A stretch of 18,431 nt of DNA from contig CAKUGX010000029.1 in assembly GCA_934654765.1 (NCBI GenBank), forward strand, positions 1 through 18,431, in the 5' to 3' direction. The position numbers were made by a program, and so were the translations under genes. Source of the stretch: an uncultured Collinsella sp. (GTDB taxonomy: Bacteria > Actinomycetota > Coriobacteriia > Coriobacteriales > Coriobacteriaceae). Each line of letters begins with the position of its first letter. Position 1 is the stretch's first letter. The notes under the pieces are model-generated. The model saw only the letters and a list, made by a program, of their open reading frames with translations. It was not told the origin of the DNA and did not search any database. Below are positions 1 to 7,118 of this stretch, piece after piece.

Positions 1-102
<102 letters not shown>

Positions 103-162
103 GGGCGCCTGCGCCGTGCAATGAAGCGGAAGCTACGGCATCGATAACTTATATATCAACGC

Positions 163-196
163 AATAAACCCGAGCGCGAGGGCGTTTGGGTTTATT
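163..196 (+). terminator. Hairpin between HIT gene and ackA1 (terminator or ackA1 leader)
   Basis: Arms AATAAACCC (163-171) and GGGTTTATT (188-196) pair perfectly over 9 bp around a 16-nt loop, followed by TATTG-like A/T-rich sequence. It could be the terminator of the HIT gene or part of the ackA1 leader, because it ends 53 bases before the ackA1 ATG. A second short hairpin, GGCGG/CCGCC (216-220/228-232), lies between it and the ribosome binding site. A hairpin with similar AATAAACCCG arms sits at nearly the same distance upstream of pta. Confidence 0.5.
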
Positions 197-249
197 ATTG
201 AAGCGTATGTAACCTGGCGGCGCCACACCGCCTGTTAGTAGGGAGACAC

Positions 250-1428
250 ATGAACGTTCTGGTCGTCAACGCAGGATCTTCGACCCTTAAGTATCAGGTC
301 ATCGATACCAAGTCCCACAAGGTGTCCGCAAAGGGCTCCTGCGAGCGCGTCTGCTTTACCGGCGGTACCTTCACCCACGCTGCCAACGGCTCCAAGAAGG
401 TGACCGAGAACATCGAGTTCCCCGACCACAAGGTCGCCATCGAGGTCGTCCTGAAGGACCTCGAGGCCAACGGCGTCAAGATTGAGGGCATCGGCCACCG
501 TATCGTTCAGGGCGGTTGGTACTTTGGCGATTCCTCCCTCGTCGACGAGGACGTTCTTGCCAAGATCCGCGAGGTCGCCCCGCTCGCCCCGCTGCACAAC
601 AACCCCGAGGCCAACGTTATCGAGTACTGTCTGGAGCAGTATCCCGACCTGCCCAACGTCACGGTCTACGACACCGCTTTCCATTTCAACATGCCCGAGG
701 TCGCCAAGACCTACGCCCTGCCCAAGGACGTTTGCGACAAGCTGCACATCCGTAAGTACGGCGCCCACGGCACCAGCTACCGCTACATCTCCAAGAAGGT
801 TGCCGAGATGACCAACGGCGAGGCCCGCAAGGTCGTCGTGTGTCACATCGGTTCCGGCGCCTCCCTGTGCGCCATCGAGGACGGCAAGTGCATGGACACC
901 ACCATGGGCCTCACTCCGCTCGACGGCGTCATGATGGGCACCCGCTGCGGCTCCATCGACCCAGCGACCGTCTGCTACCTGCAGCGCGAGGGTGGCTACA
1001 CCTTCGACGAGGTTGACGAGATGATGAACAAGAAGTCCGGCCTCATGGCTGTGACCGGCGGCAAGACCAACGACTGCCGCAACGTCGAGGAGCTCGCCGC
1101 TGCTGGCGATCCCGAGGCTCAGCTCGCCTTCGATATGTTTGTCTACAAGATTGCCGCCAAGGCCGCCGAGATGGCAACCTCCATGTGCGGCATGGACACG
1201 CTCGTCTTCACCGCCGGCATCGGCGAGCACGCTCCGGCTGTTCGCGCCGGCGTGGCCGACCGTCTGGCCTTTATGGGCGTCAAGATGGATCACGCCCGCA
1301 ACGCCCTGCGTGGCGACGGCGCTTGGTGCCTGTCCGCCAAGGATTCCAAGGTCAAGATCTTCGTCATCCCCACGGACGAGGAGTTTATGATCGCTTCCGA
1401 CGTCGAACGCATCGTCAACGGCAAGTAA
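250..1428 (+). CDS. ackA: Acetate kinase, divergent paralogue 1
   Basis: Acetate kinase (acetate + ATP = acetyl phosphate + ADP), the ATP-forming last step of the Pta-AckA route; 392 residues, close to the usual ~400. The ASKHA-fold motifs are present: VNAGSS with N7, GHRIVQGG with R84, PLAPLHN with H116, YDTAFH with D141, YGAHGTS with H173, CHIGSG with H199, GTRCGSIDP with R232, TAGIGEH near 321-327 and a C-terminal TDEE. Three normally conserved spots differ from its neighbour: HGTSH reads HGTSY (Y177), CHLGNG reads CHIGSG (S202), and the SGISND segment reads TGGKTND (269-275). The ATG at 250 follows a GGGAG site at 241-245. A second acetate kinase follows after a terminator, so each gene is probably its own transcription unit. 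The family is certain; altered activity or substrate is inference. Confidence 0.95.
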   Translation: MNVLVVNAGSSTLKYQVIDTKSHKVSAKGSCERVCFTGGTFTHAANGSKKVTENIEFPDHKVAIEVVLKDLEANGVKIEGIGHRIVQGGWYFGDSSLVDEDVLAKIREVAPLAPLHNNPEANVIEYCLEQYPDLPNVTVYDTAFHFNMPEVAKTYALPKDVCDKLHIRKYGAHGTSYRYISKKVAEMTNGEARKVVVCHIGSGASLCAIEDGKCMDTTMGLTPLDGVMMGTRCGSIDPATVCYLQREGGYTFDEVDEMMNKKSGLMAVTGGKTNDCRNVEELAAAGDPEAQLAFDMFVYKIAAKAAEMATSMCGMDTLVFTAGIGEHAPAVRAGVADRLAFMGVKMDHARNALRGDGAWCLSAKDSKVKIFVIPTDEEFMIASDVERIVNGK

Positions 1429-1442
1429 TTGATGCAAGGGGA

Positions 1443-1480
1443 GGGGACTGGATGGCCTTGTGCCGTTCAGCCCCCTTTTA
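1443..1480 (+). terminator. Rho-independent terminator of ackA1
   Basis: Left arm GGGGACTGGATGGC (1443-1456) pairs with GCCGTTCAGCCCCC (1462-1475) around loop CTTGT, with two G-T wobbles and one A/C mismatch. TTTTA follows at 1476-1480. It begins 14 bases after the ackA1 stop and so separates the two acetate kinase genes. Confidence 0.85.
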
Positions 1481-1499
1481 TGCGCTTTGGGCGAAGAGT

Positions 1500-1592
1500 T
1501 TAATAGATATTTATTGAATTCTGATAACTTCTTATTAAGGATACGGTCGCCTTATGGGTTTGCCGACCGTACTGTAATCACGAAGGAGTCTC
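1500..1592 (+). promoter_or_regulatory. ackA2 promoter/leader region with leader hairpin
   Basis: The AT-rich segment 1500-1540 contains TTGAAT and GATAACTT, but no convincing -10/-35 pair. GATAACTT also occurs upstream of ackA1 at about 144-151. An 8-bp perfect hairpin, TACGGTCG (1542-1549) with CGACCGTA (1564-1571), stands 21 bases before the ATG, and GAAGGAG lies just before the start codon. This suggests that ackA2 has its own promoter and a structured leader. Confidence 0.4.
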
Positions 1593-2771
1593 ATGAACGT
1601 ACTTGTTGTCAACGCCGGCAGCTCGAGCCTTAAATATCAGCTTTTGGACACCGATACCCGCGAGGTTTTCGCCAAGGGCAACTGCGAGCGTATCGGCTCG
1701 GAGATGGGCATCTTTGGCCACTCCGAGAACGGTGGCGCCAAGCAGACCGAGGAGATTCCCTTCCCCGACCATCGCTCTGCCATTGCGCGCGTGCTCGAGG
1801 AGCTCGAGAAGACCGACTTTACGATCGACGGCATCGGCCACCGTATCGTTCAGGGCGGCTGGTACTTCGATGATTCCGCGGTCGTCGACGATGAGGTTAT
1901 GGCCAAGATCCTTGAGGTGGCGCCGCTTGCCCCGCTGCACAACTACGGCGAGGCCGCAGCAATTGAGTATTGCCGCGAGAAGTATCCGGAGCTGCCCAAC
2001 GTGGCTGTTTTCGATACGTCGTTCCACATGACCATGCCCGAGGTCGCCTACACCTATGCGCTGCCCAAGGACGTGTGCGACAAGTACCACGTGCGCAAGT
2101 ACGGCGCCCACGGCACGAGCCACCGTTACGAGTGGATGATGGCCAAGGAGATTTTGGGCACGCGCTGCCACCGTCTGCTTTCCTGCCACCTGGGCAACGG
2201 CGCTTCGCTCGCCGCTATCGAGGACGGTGTGTGCCGCGATACCACGATGGGCCTCACGCCGCTCGACGGCCTGATGATGGGCACCCGTTGCGGTTCCATC
2301 GACCCGGCCACCGTGTGCTACCTGCAGCGCGAGGGCGGCTACAGCTACCAGGAAGTCGACGACATGATGAACAAGCAGTCCGGTCTGCTTGCCATCTCGG
2401 GCATTTCCAACGACGCCCGCGACATCCGCACGCGCGCCTCCGAGGGCGACGAGCGCTGCCTGCTCGCCTTCGACATGTTTGCCTACAAGGCCATGCAGCA
2501 GGCAGGTTCCATGATTGCCTCCATGGCGGGCGTGGACACCATTACCTTTACCGCCGGCATCGGCGAGAACGATTGGTCGATCCGCAAGGCCTTCTGCGAC
2601 TGCTTTGAGTGGCTGGGCGTGCGCATCGACAACAACAAGAACCGCGAGGCCGTGGGCAACGGCCCGCAGGTCATCAGCGCCGCCGGTTCCGCCGTCACGG
2701 TCATGGTCATCCCCACCGACGAGGAATACATGATCGCCCACGATGTCGAGCGTCTGACCGCGAATAACTAG
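1593..2771 (+). CDS. ackA: Acetate kinase, canonical paralogue 2
   Basis: Second acetate kinase of 392 residues, collinear with the upstream copy and identical at about three-fifths of positions by eye. It keeps the textbook motifs: VNAGSSSLKYQ (N7), GHRIVQGG (R84), FDTSFH (D141), YGAHGTSH (H173, H177), CHLGNGAS (H199, N202), SGISNDARD (269-277), GTRCGSIDP (R232), TAGIGEN and IPTDEE. It is therefore the better candidate for the housekeeping enzyme. The ATG at 1593 follows GAAGGAGTCTC. It lies between two strong terminators and is likely transcribed alone. Codons are somewhat less uniformly C-ending than in ackA1. It is convergent with pta, with an IS110 element between them. Paralogous propionate or butyrate kinase activity cannot be excluded from sequence alone. 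Confidence 0.96.
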   Translation: MNVLVVNAGSSSLKYQLLDTDTREVFAKGNCERIGSEMGIFGHSENGGAKQTEEIPFPDHRSAIARVLEELEKTDFTIDGIGHRIVQGGWYFDDSAVVDDEVMAKILEVAPLAPLHNYGEAAAIEYCREKYPELPNVAVFDTSFHMTMPEVAYTYALPKDVCDKYHVRKYGAHGTSHRYEWMMAKEILGTRCHRLLSCHLGNGASLAAIEDGVCRDTTMGLTPLDGLMMGTRCGSIDPATVCYLQREGGYSYQEVDDMMNKQSGLLAISGISNDARDIRTRASEGDERCLLAFDMFAYKAMQQAGSMIASMAGVDTITFTAGIGENDWSIRKAFCDCFEWLGVRIDNNKNREAVGNGPQVISAAGSAVTVMVIPTDEEYMIAHDVERLTANN

Positions 2772-2793
2772 TGCGTTCGCTTGCGATTGAACG

Positions 2794-2829
2794 AAAGGCC
2801 TCCTGAGCAGCAGCTCAGGAGGCCTTTTT
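2794..2829 (+). terminator. Strong rho-independent terminator of ackA2
   Basis: Perfect 15-bp stem beginning AAAGGCCTCC (2794-2808) and returning at 2813-2827, with loop AGCA and a TTTTT run at 2825-2829. It begins 22 bases after the ackA2 stop. Confidence 0.95.
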
Positions 2830-2977
2830 GCTAGCAGGCGGAAATTCCAGTCCCAAAGTGATCATCACCAGTAACGCCTGCGCTCCCAGCAACGACACCC
2901 ATCCATTCAGATTCTCAGCTCCAGCTCGTAGCCAAGCCGCCGTCCACCCCAGATCCCCTGAATGCCACGTGACGGTA

Positions 2978-3006
2978 GAAGGCCGTACGGGCTAACCCCT
3001 GAAAAC
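2978..3006 (+). repeat. Left copy of 29-bp inverted repeat
   Basis: The sequence beginning GAAGGCCGTACGGGC and ending CCCCTGAAAAC is repeated perfectly in inverted orientation at 4659-4687, right beside the end of pta. The match stops cleanly on both sides. It contains the palindrome CCGTACGG. It may be an element end or a genomic repeat used as a target. Confidence 0.9.
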
Positions 3007-3009
3007 ATT

Positions 3010-3241
3010 CCGCACTGATATCTTCTGAATTGAAGACGCCGATGGCGTATCCATATACCATTGGCGTCGACACCATCAGATGCGGACCGCGCGGTGACCC
3101 CACATTCCGCTGGCGCCCATGGGGCTGCCCTCGTTTTCTGACATGTCCCGCGCGGCCCGCGGCGAGCCGAGACCGCCGCATGACCTAATAGGAGCATGGA
3201 GCGATACCGCGGACCCGAACAACCGCATTCTATCGCGTCCC
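3010..3241 (+). ncRNA. Candidate bridge-RNA region of the IS110 element
   Basis: Two stem-internal loop-stem modules lie between the left inverted repeat and the recombinase start. Module 1: CCGCACTGAT (3010-3019) pairs with ATCAGATGCGG (3075-3085, one bulge), enclosing internal loops and an 11-bp hairpin, GACGCCGATGG (3035-3045) with CCATTGGCGTC (3058-3068). Module 2: GGAGCGATA (3198-3206) pairs with TATCGCGTCC (3231-3240, one bulge), enclosing GCGG/CCGC (3209-3212/3223-3226). In known IS110-group elements such as IS621 the left end is transcribed into a bridge RNA whose internal loops pair with target and donor DNA. Position and shape agree with that. The loop-to-DNA pairing was not resolved, so the RNA is a prediction. 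Confidence 0.5.
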
Positions 3242-3295
3242 CGTCAGTGTGCCGTCTGCCCGGTCCAGGCGAGCACGGAAAGAACGGAGCGAGAC

Positions 3296-4585
3296 ATGCG
3301 AACCGAATCGACACCCGACGCCCGCGGGCCGGTCTTCTGCGGGGTCGACACCCACGCCGACACGCACTGGCTGTGCGTCCTGGACTGGAGGGGCCGCAAG
3401 GTCCTGTCCCGCCAGTTCCCCGCTGACGCGGCGGGCTACGAGGCTCTCGCCGGGGCCATCGCCGGGGCCGGCGAGCCCGCCTGCATCGCGATGGAGGGGA
3501 CGTCGTCCTACGGGGCGGGCCTCACCAGGCACCTCGCGTCGCTGGGGATGCCCGTGCGCGAGGCGCTCTCCCCGGCGAGGATGCAGAGGAGGCGCCCGGG
3601 GCAGGGCAAGTGCGACGAGGCGGACGCGGAGAGGGCCGCCCGCGCGGCGATGTCCGGCTCCAGGCTCGGGACCCCCAAGAGCCAGGACGGCTGGGTCGAC
3701 GGGGTGCGCTGCATGCTCGCGGCCCGCTCCGGGGCGGTGAAGGCGCGGACCTCGGCGATCAACACCGCGAGGTCGCTGCTCACCACCGCCCCGGAGGGGC
3801 TCAGGTCGAGGTTCCGCGGCATGGGCGGGCCGAGGCTGATGGAGGAGCTCCCCTCCGTGCGGTCGGAGGGCGCGCTGGGCGCCGCGCTCGGCGCCCTGGC
3901 GGACCTGTGGGCGGCGGCGCGCGACGCGGCGCTCGACATGGAGCGCGCGATCGAGGCGTCCCTGGAGGAGAACTGCCCCGCGCTGCTGGCGATGTACGGG
4001 TGCGGGCCCGTCAGCGCGGCCAAGCTCGCGGTCGCGGCCGGGGACAACCCGGGCAGGCTGCGCTCCGAGGCGTCGTTCGCGGCGATATGCGGCGCCAGCC
4101 CCATCCCCGCCTCGAGCGGCAAGACCGTGAGGCACAGGCTCAACAGGGGCGGCGACCGGCAGGCGAACAGCGCGCTGTACGAGATCGCGAGGCAGAGGGT
4201 CATGCGCGACCCCGAGACGGCCGAGTACGCCGATAGGGCCAGGGCGCGGGGGAAGAGCGACAGGGAGGTCATGAGGTGCCTCAAGCGCTACGTGGCCAGG
4301 GAGGCGTACCGGGCGCTGATGCACCCGCATGAAATCAGGAGGCCCGAGGACGCCTCGGCCCTCGTGGCGGCCAGGCGCGCGGCGAAGGTCAGCCAGGTGA
4401 GGGCGGCGTCCATACTCGGAACCAGCGAGAAGTACATCTCGATGCTGGAGAGGGGCCAAAGGGACCTGAAGCCCATAAGGAGGGCCTACGAGGCATGGGT
4501 CGAGGCGGGACTTCCGCTCGATTGGGACAGGCAGGCCTTCGAGGCGGAGCGAAAAATGAATTCCAAAAAAGGCCTTGCCAAATAG
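3296..4585 (+). CDS. IS110-family recombinase with extra C-terminal HTH-like domain
   Basis: Recombinase of 429 residues. The N-terminal RuvC-like DEDD domain shows D18 (GVDTHADTHW), E67 (AMEGTSSYG), and D107 and D110 (KCDEADAERAA). A central helical linker follows. The Transposase_20-type domain at about 228-340 carries GCGPVSAAKLA, FAAICGASP and ASSGKT with the candidate catalytic Ser273/274, then LNRGGDRQAN. Residues 352-405 resemble a Cro/CI-type helix-turn-helix (LVAARRAAKVSQVRAASILG, then TSEKYISMLERGQR), which is not part of the standard two-domain architecture. I chose ATG 3296 because GGAGCGAG precedes it and IS110 proteins begin shortly before GVD. An in-frame ATG at 3119 would add 59 residues of non-protein-like sequence across the putative RNA. 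No frameshift or stop is visible, so the enzyme may be active. Confidence 0.93.
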   Translation: MRTESTPDARGPVFCGVDTHADTHWLCVLDWRGRKVLSRQFPADAAGYEALAGAIAGAGEPACIAMEGTSSYGAGLTRHLASLGMPVREALSPARMQRRRPGQGKCDEADAERAARAAMSGSRLGTPKSQDGWVDGVRCMLAARSGAVKARTSAINTARSLLTTAPEGLRSRFRGMGGPRLMEELPSVRSEGALGAALGALADLWAAARDAALDMERAIEASLEENCPALLAMYGCGPVSAAKLAVAAGDNPGRLRSEASFAAICGASPIPASSGKTVRHRLNRGGDRQANSALYEIARQRVMRDPETAEYADRARARGKSDREVMRCLKRYVAREAYRALMHPHEIRRPEDASALVAARRAAKVSQVRAASILGTSEKYISMLERGQRDLKPIRRAYEAWVEAGLPLDWDRQAFEAERKMNSKKGLAK

Positions 4586-4598
4586 GAGCGTCAGACCA

Positions 4599-4645
4599 GA
4601 AACGCCCCCGTTCGTAGCTCCGAAGGAGCAGAACGGGGGCGTTTC
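4599..4645. terminator. Bidirectional terminator between recombinase and pta
   Basis: GAAACGCCCCCGTTC (4599-4613) and its perfect complement (4631-4645) form a 15-bp stem. The apical part adds GCTCC-gaa-GGAGC. It starts 13 bases after the recombinase stop and about 58 bases beyond the pta stop on the other strand. The flanking GTTTC has few Ts, so termination strength is uncertain in either direction. Confidence 0.7.
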
Positions 4646-4658
4646 ATTGGTCGAGGAC

Positions 4659-4687
4659 GTTTTCAGGGGTTAGCCCGTACGGCCTTC
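4659..4687 (-). repeat. Right copy of 29-bp inverted repeat
   Basis: Perfect inverted copy of 2978-3006, lying between the 4599-4645 hairpin and the pta stop codon (15 bases away). It lies in the 3' untranslated part of the pta transcript. The pair frames the IS110 recombinase. Confidence 0.9.
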
Positions 4688-4702
4688 GGGCGAGTGCGTA
4701 CG

Positions 4703-5683
4703 CTACTCAGCCATCTGAGCCTGGACGGCGGTGATGGCCACGACACCCACGATGTCGTCGGCAGAGCAGCCGCGCGACAGGTCGTTGACCGGCTTGGCGA
4801 TGCCCTGCAGGATGGGGCCGTAGGCATCGGCGCCGGCGAAGCGCTGGACCAGCTTGTAGCCGATGTTGCCGGCCTCGAGGTCGGGGAACACGAGCACGTT
4901 GGCCTTGCCGGCGACAGAGGAGCCGGGAGCCTTGAGCTGGGCGACGGTGGGGACGATAGCGGCGTCGAGCTGCAGGTCGCCATCGATGGCGAGCTCGGGA
5001 GCCTTCTCCTTGCAGAACTTCACGGCCTCTTGGACCTTCTTGGCGACCTCGCCGCCGGCGGAGCCCATGGTGGAGTAGGAGAGCATGGCCACGTGCGGCT
5101 CAACGTTGCCCATGAAGGTGGACCAGGAGTGGGCCGAGGCGATGGCGATCTCGGAGAGTTCGTCAGAGGACGGGTTGATGTTGAGGCCGCAGTCGGCGAA
5201 GATCAGCGTGCCGTCGGTGCCAAACTGCGGGGTGTCGGTGCACATCACGAAGAAGGCCGAGACCAGCTTGGTGCCCGGGGCGGTCTTGAGGATCTGCAGC
5301 GCGGGGCGCAGAGTGTCGGCGGTGGAGTGGCAGGCGCCGGAGACCAGACCGTCGGCATCGCCCATCTTGACCATCATGGTGCCAAAGTAGGTGGCATCCA
5401 TCACCTGGGCGCGAGCCTGCTCGATGGTGACGCCCTTCTTGGCGCGGAGCTCGGCAAACTTCTGTGCGTACTCCTCGTGCTTCTCGGCGTTGCGCGGGTC
5501 GATGACGGTGGCGCCGGGAACGTCGATCTCGTCGGGGTTGCCCAGGATGACGATCTTGGCCAGACCCTCCTCGATGATCTTAGTAGCCGCGACGATGGTG
5601 CGCGGATCCTCGCCCTCGGGCAGGACGATGGTCTTAAGGTCGGCCTTGGCGGCAGACTTCATACGGTTTAGGAAATCGCTCAT
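4703..5683 (-). CDS. pta: Phosphate acetyltransferase, short form
   Basis: Converts acetyl-CoA and phosphate to acetyl phosphate and CoA, feeding the acetate kinases. The protein has 326 residues, the length of the single-domain Pta type found in Gram-positives and Methanosarcina, and lacks the N-terminal regulatory domains of enterobacterial Pta. Family motifs include LPEGEDPRT (22-30), the DADGLVSGACHSTADT segment, FADCGLNINP, LSYSTMGSA, LQLDAA and a C-terminal NDLSRGCS with the conserved Ser-Arg pair. The ATG at 5681-5683 follows AAGGAG on the minus strand. It is convergent with ackA1/ackA2 rather than in an operon with them, and divergent from glf. Its leader carries a 10-bp hairpin at 5736-5758. 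The broader phosphate acetyl/butyryltransferase family is the only alternative; the acetate kinases nearby favour Pta. Confidence 0.96.
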   Translation of the reverse strand: MSDFLNRMKSAAKADLKTIVLPEGEDPRTIVAATKIIEEGLAKIVILGNPDEIDVPGATVIDPRNAEKHEEYAQKFAELRAKKGVTIEQARAQVMDATYFGTMMVKMGDADGLVSGACHSTADTLRPALQILKTAPGTKLVSAFFVMCTDTPQFGTDGTLIFADCGLNINPSSDELSEIAIASAHSWSTFMGNVEPHVAMLSYSTMGSAGGEVAKKVQEAVKFCKEKAPELAIDGDLQLDAAIVPTVAQLKAPGSSVAGKANVLVFPDLEAGNIGYKLVQRFAGADAYGPILQGIAKPVNDLSRGCSADDIVGVVAITAVQAQMAE

Positions 5684-5735
5684 GTTACTCCTTACAAGCG
5701 TTTCGCTAAGCTCCAGGCACCCGGCTGTTCACGAA

Positions 5736-5758
5736 TAAACCCGCTGCTAGCGGGTTTA
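5736..5758 (-). promoter_or_regulatory. pta leader hairpin (possible attenuator)
   Basis: TAAACCCGCT (5736-5745) pairs perfectly with AGCGGGTTTA (5749-5758) around a 3-base loop. On the minus strand it is followed by TTCGTG and ends 52 bases before the pta ATG. No gene reads toward it from upstream on that strand, since glf diverges, so it is more likely a leader element than a terminator of another gene. Confidence 0.55.
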
Positions 5759-5795
5759 CCTTTCAATTATGTTCGCCGCGGTGCTTGAGCTTTCC

Positions 5796-5850
5796 TTGTG
5801 TGGCAAGCTCATTATAGGACGCATTAGCGCTATAATCGCTCTGATAAATA
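5796..5850. promoter_or_regulatory. Divergent pta/glf promoter region
   Basis: A perfect plus-strand -10 hexamer TATAAT (5831-5836) faces glf, and its minus-strand counterpart (ATTATA on plus, 5811-5816) faces pta. The two lie 20 bp apart. Between them is the near-palindrome ATTAGCGCTATAAT. Neither has a good -35 at 17 bp, so the assignment rests on the -10 boxes. Confidence 0.5.
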
Positions 5851-5872
5851 TGTCTCGACGTATGTTCGAGAA

Positions 5873-5901
5873 AAAGCCCAGTTAAAAAGCGTGTGGCTTT
5901 T
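5873..5901 (+). promoter_or_regulatory. glf leader with alternative hairpins
   Basis: Two left arms, AAAAGCC (5873-5879) and AAAAGC (5885-5890), can pair with the same right arm GGCTTTT (5895-5901), giving mutually exclusive hairpins directly before the AAGGAG site (5905-5910) of glf. A regulatory role is inference. Confidence 0.3.
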
Positions 5902-5915
5902 GACAAGGAGTATCG

Positions 5916-7118
5916 ATGCAGATTACCTCAGGCCTGCCTGAAGGCTTTAATGCCGGTGCGTACGACATGATCGTTGTCGGTGCCGGGTACGCTGGTGCCG
6001 TTTGTGCCCGCCGTCTTGCCGAGACTATCGGCTATCGCGTTGCCGTTCTGGAGCGTCGTAGCCACATCGCGGGCAATGCCTATGACTGCACTGACGAGGC
6101 CGGAATCCTGGTTCACGAGTATGGTCCGCACATCTACCACACCTTTAACGAGCGCGTGCACAACTTCCTGTCGCGCTTTACCAAGTGGTCGGACTACCAG
6201 CACAAGGTGCTCGCCAACATTAACGGCACTCTTATGCCCGTGCCCTTCAACCACGCGAGCCTCAAGCTTGCTTTTGGCGATGAGCGCGGCGAGGAGCTGT
6301 ATCAGAAGCTTGTGGAGACCTTTGGCAAGGACGTCAAGGTGCCCATCATGGAGCTGCGCAAGAAGAACGACCCGGATCTTGCCGAGGTCGCCGATTACGT
6401 CTACGAGAACGTCTTTTTGCATTACACCATGAAGCAGTGGGGTCAGACTCCCGACCAGATCGATCCCTCGATCACTGGTCGCGTTCCCGTCTTTGTGGGC
6501 GATGACGATCGCTACTTCCCGCAGGCCCCCTTCCAGGGTATGCCGCAGGACGGCTACACTGCGCTGTTCGAGCATATGCTCGATCACGACCTGATCGATG
6601 TATTCTGCGACGTGGACGCTCGCGATCTCTTTGAGATCGATGAGACCACCGTCAAGGTCGACGGTAAGGTCTATGGCGGCGAGATCGTCTACACCGGTCC
6701 GCTCGATGAGCTGTTCAACCTCGACCTGGGTGCCCTGCCGTACCGCACGCTCGATATGAAGTTCGAGACGCTCGATATGGATCAGTTCCAACCCGTGGGC
6801 ACCGTCAACTACACCACGAGCGAGGACTACACGCGCATTACCGAGTTCAAGAACATGACCGGTCAGGTCCTGCCCGGCAAGACCACCATCATGAAGGAAT
6901 ACTCCAAGGCCTATACGCCTGGCTCGGGCGAGACGCCGTACTACGCCATTCTGGAGCCCGAGAACCGCGAGCTCTATGAGCGCTATCTTGAGCGCGTCCA
7001 GAACCTGACAAACTTCCACCCGGTGGGTCGTCTGGCCGAGTATCGTTACTACGATATGGATGCCGTGACCAATTCCGCCCTCGATCTTTCGGATGAGATT
7101 ATCGCCTGCCATGCATAA
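5916..7118 (+). CDS. glf: UDP-galactopyranose mutase
   Basis: Flavoenzyme that interconverts UDP-galactopyranose and UDP-galactofuranose, the donor for galactofuranose in cell-surface glycans; cytoplasmic, 400 residues (usual 370-400). The N-terminal FAD-binding loop is IVVGAGYAGAVCA (19-31, GxGxxG at 22-27), followed by LERRSHIAGNAYD. UGM signatures follow: HEYGPHIYHT, MPVPFNH, GDDDRYFPQAPFQGMPQDGY, the TEFKNMT segment, and VGRLAEYRYYDMD near the end with the FAD-contacting arginine. The ATG at 5916 follows AAGGAG at good spacing; the next ATG (residue 18) would cut into the FAD fold. The stop overlaps the next gene by 8 bases, which suggests translational coupling and a shared glycan pathway. 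Confidence 0.96.
   Translation: MQITSGLPEGFNAGAYDMIVVGAGYAGAVCARRLAETIGYRVAVLERRSHIAGNAYDCTDEAGILVHEYGPHIYHTFNERVHNFLSRFTKWSDYQHKVLANINGTLMPVPFNHASLKLAFGDERGEELYQKLVETFGKDVKVPIMELRKKNDPDLAEVADYVYENVFLHYTMKQWGQTPDQIDPSITGRVPVFVGDDDRYFPQAPFQGMPQDGYTALFEHMLDHDLIDVFCDVDARDLFEIDETTVKVDGKVYGGEIVYTGPLDELFNLDLGALPYRTLDMKFETLDMDQFQPVGTVNYTTSEDYTRITEFKNMTGQVLPGKTTIMKEYSKAYTPGSGETPYYAILEPENRELYERYLERVQNLTNFHPVGRLAEYRYYDMDAVTNSALDLSDEIIACHA

Larger units (their letters stand above)
2978..4687 (+). mobile_element. IS110-family element (approximate limits)
   Basis: This 1.7-kb unit between ackA2 and pta contains one recombinase gene and a long structured non-coding left end, the layout of IS110-group elements. 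The limits given are the outer edges of a 29-bp perfect inverted repeat (2978-3006 and 4659-4687). IS110 elements usually lack true terminal repeats and make no target duplication, so the real ends may be inside or beside these repeats. No direct target repeat is visible. Codon use is foreign: AGG arginine codons and very high G+C stand out against the host genes. It sits between two convergent terminator regions, so neither ackA2 nor pta is broken. Exact ends need an empty-site comparison. Confidence 0.75.

Noticed and set aside
235..1437. Long open frame on the minus strand across ackA1 (and a similar one, 1578-2741, across ackA2)
   Set aside because: Shadow frames caused by C/G third positions of the real genes; the translations are low-complexity G/V/L/A/H-rich and have no family motifs or ribosome binding sites.
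3119..3295. Upstream in-frame start for the IS110 recombinase
   Set aside because: The 59 extra residues are not protein-like, no ribosome binding site is near 3119, and the RuvC domain begins shortly after the ATG at 3296, which has GGAGCGAG.
2907..3314. Minus-strand frames upstream of the IS110 recombinase, including one reading VYGYAIGVFNSEDISAECFQ
   Set aside because: They cross the inverted repeat and the strongly base-paired left-end region, lack a good start and match no family I recognise. Base-paired RNA explains the sequence better.
3230..4459. 409-codon minus-strand frame inside the recombinase
   Set aside because: Arg/Gly/Pro/Ala-rich shadow of a high-G+C gene; the plus strand has clear catalytic motifs.
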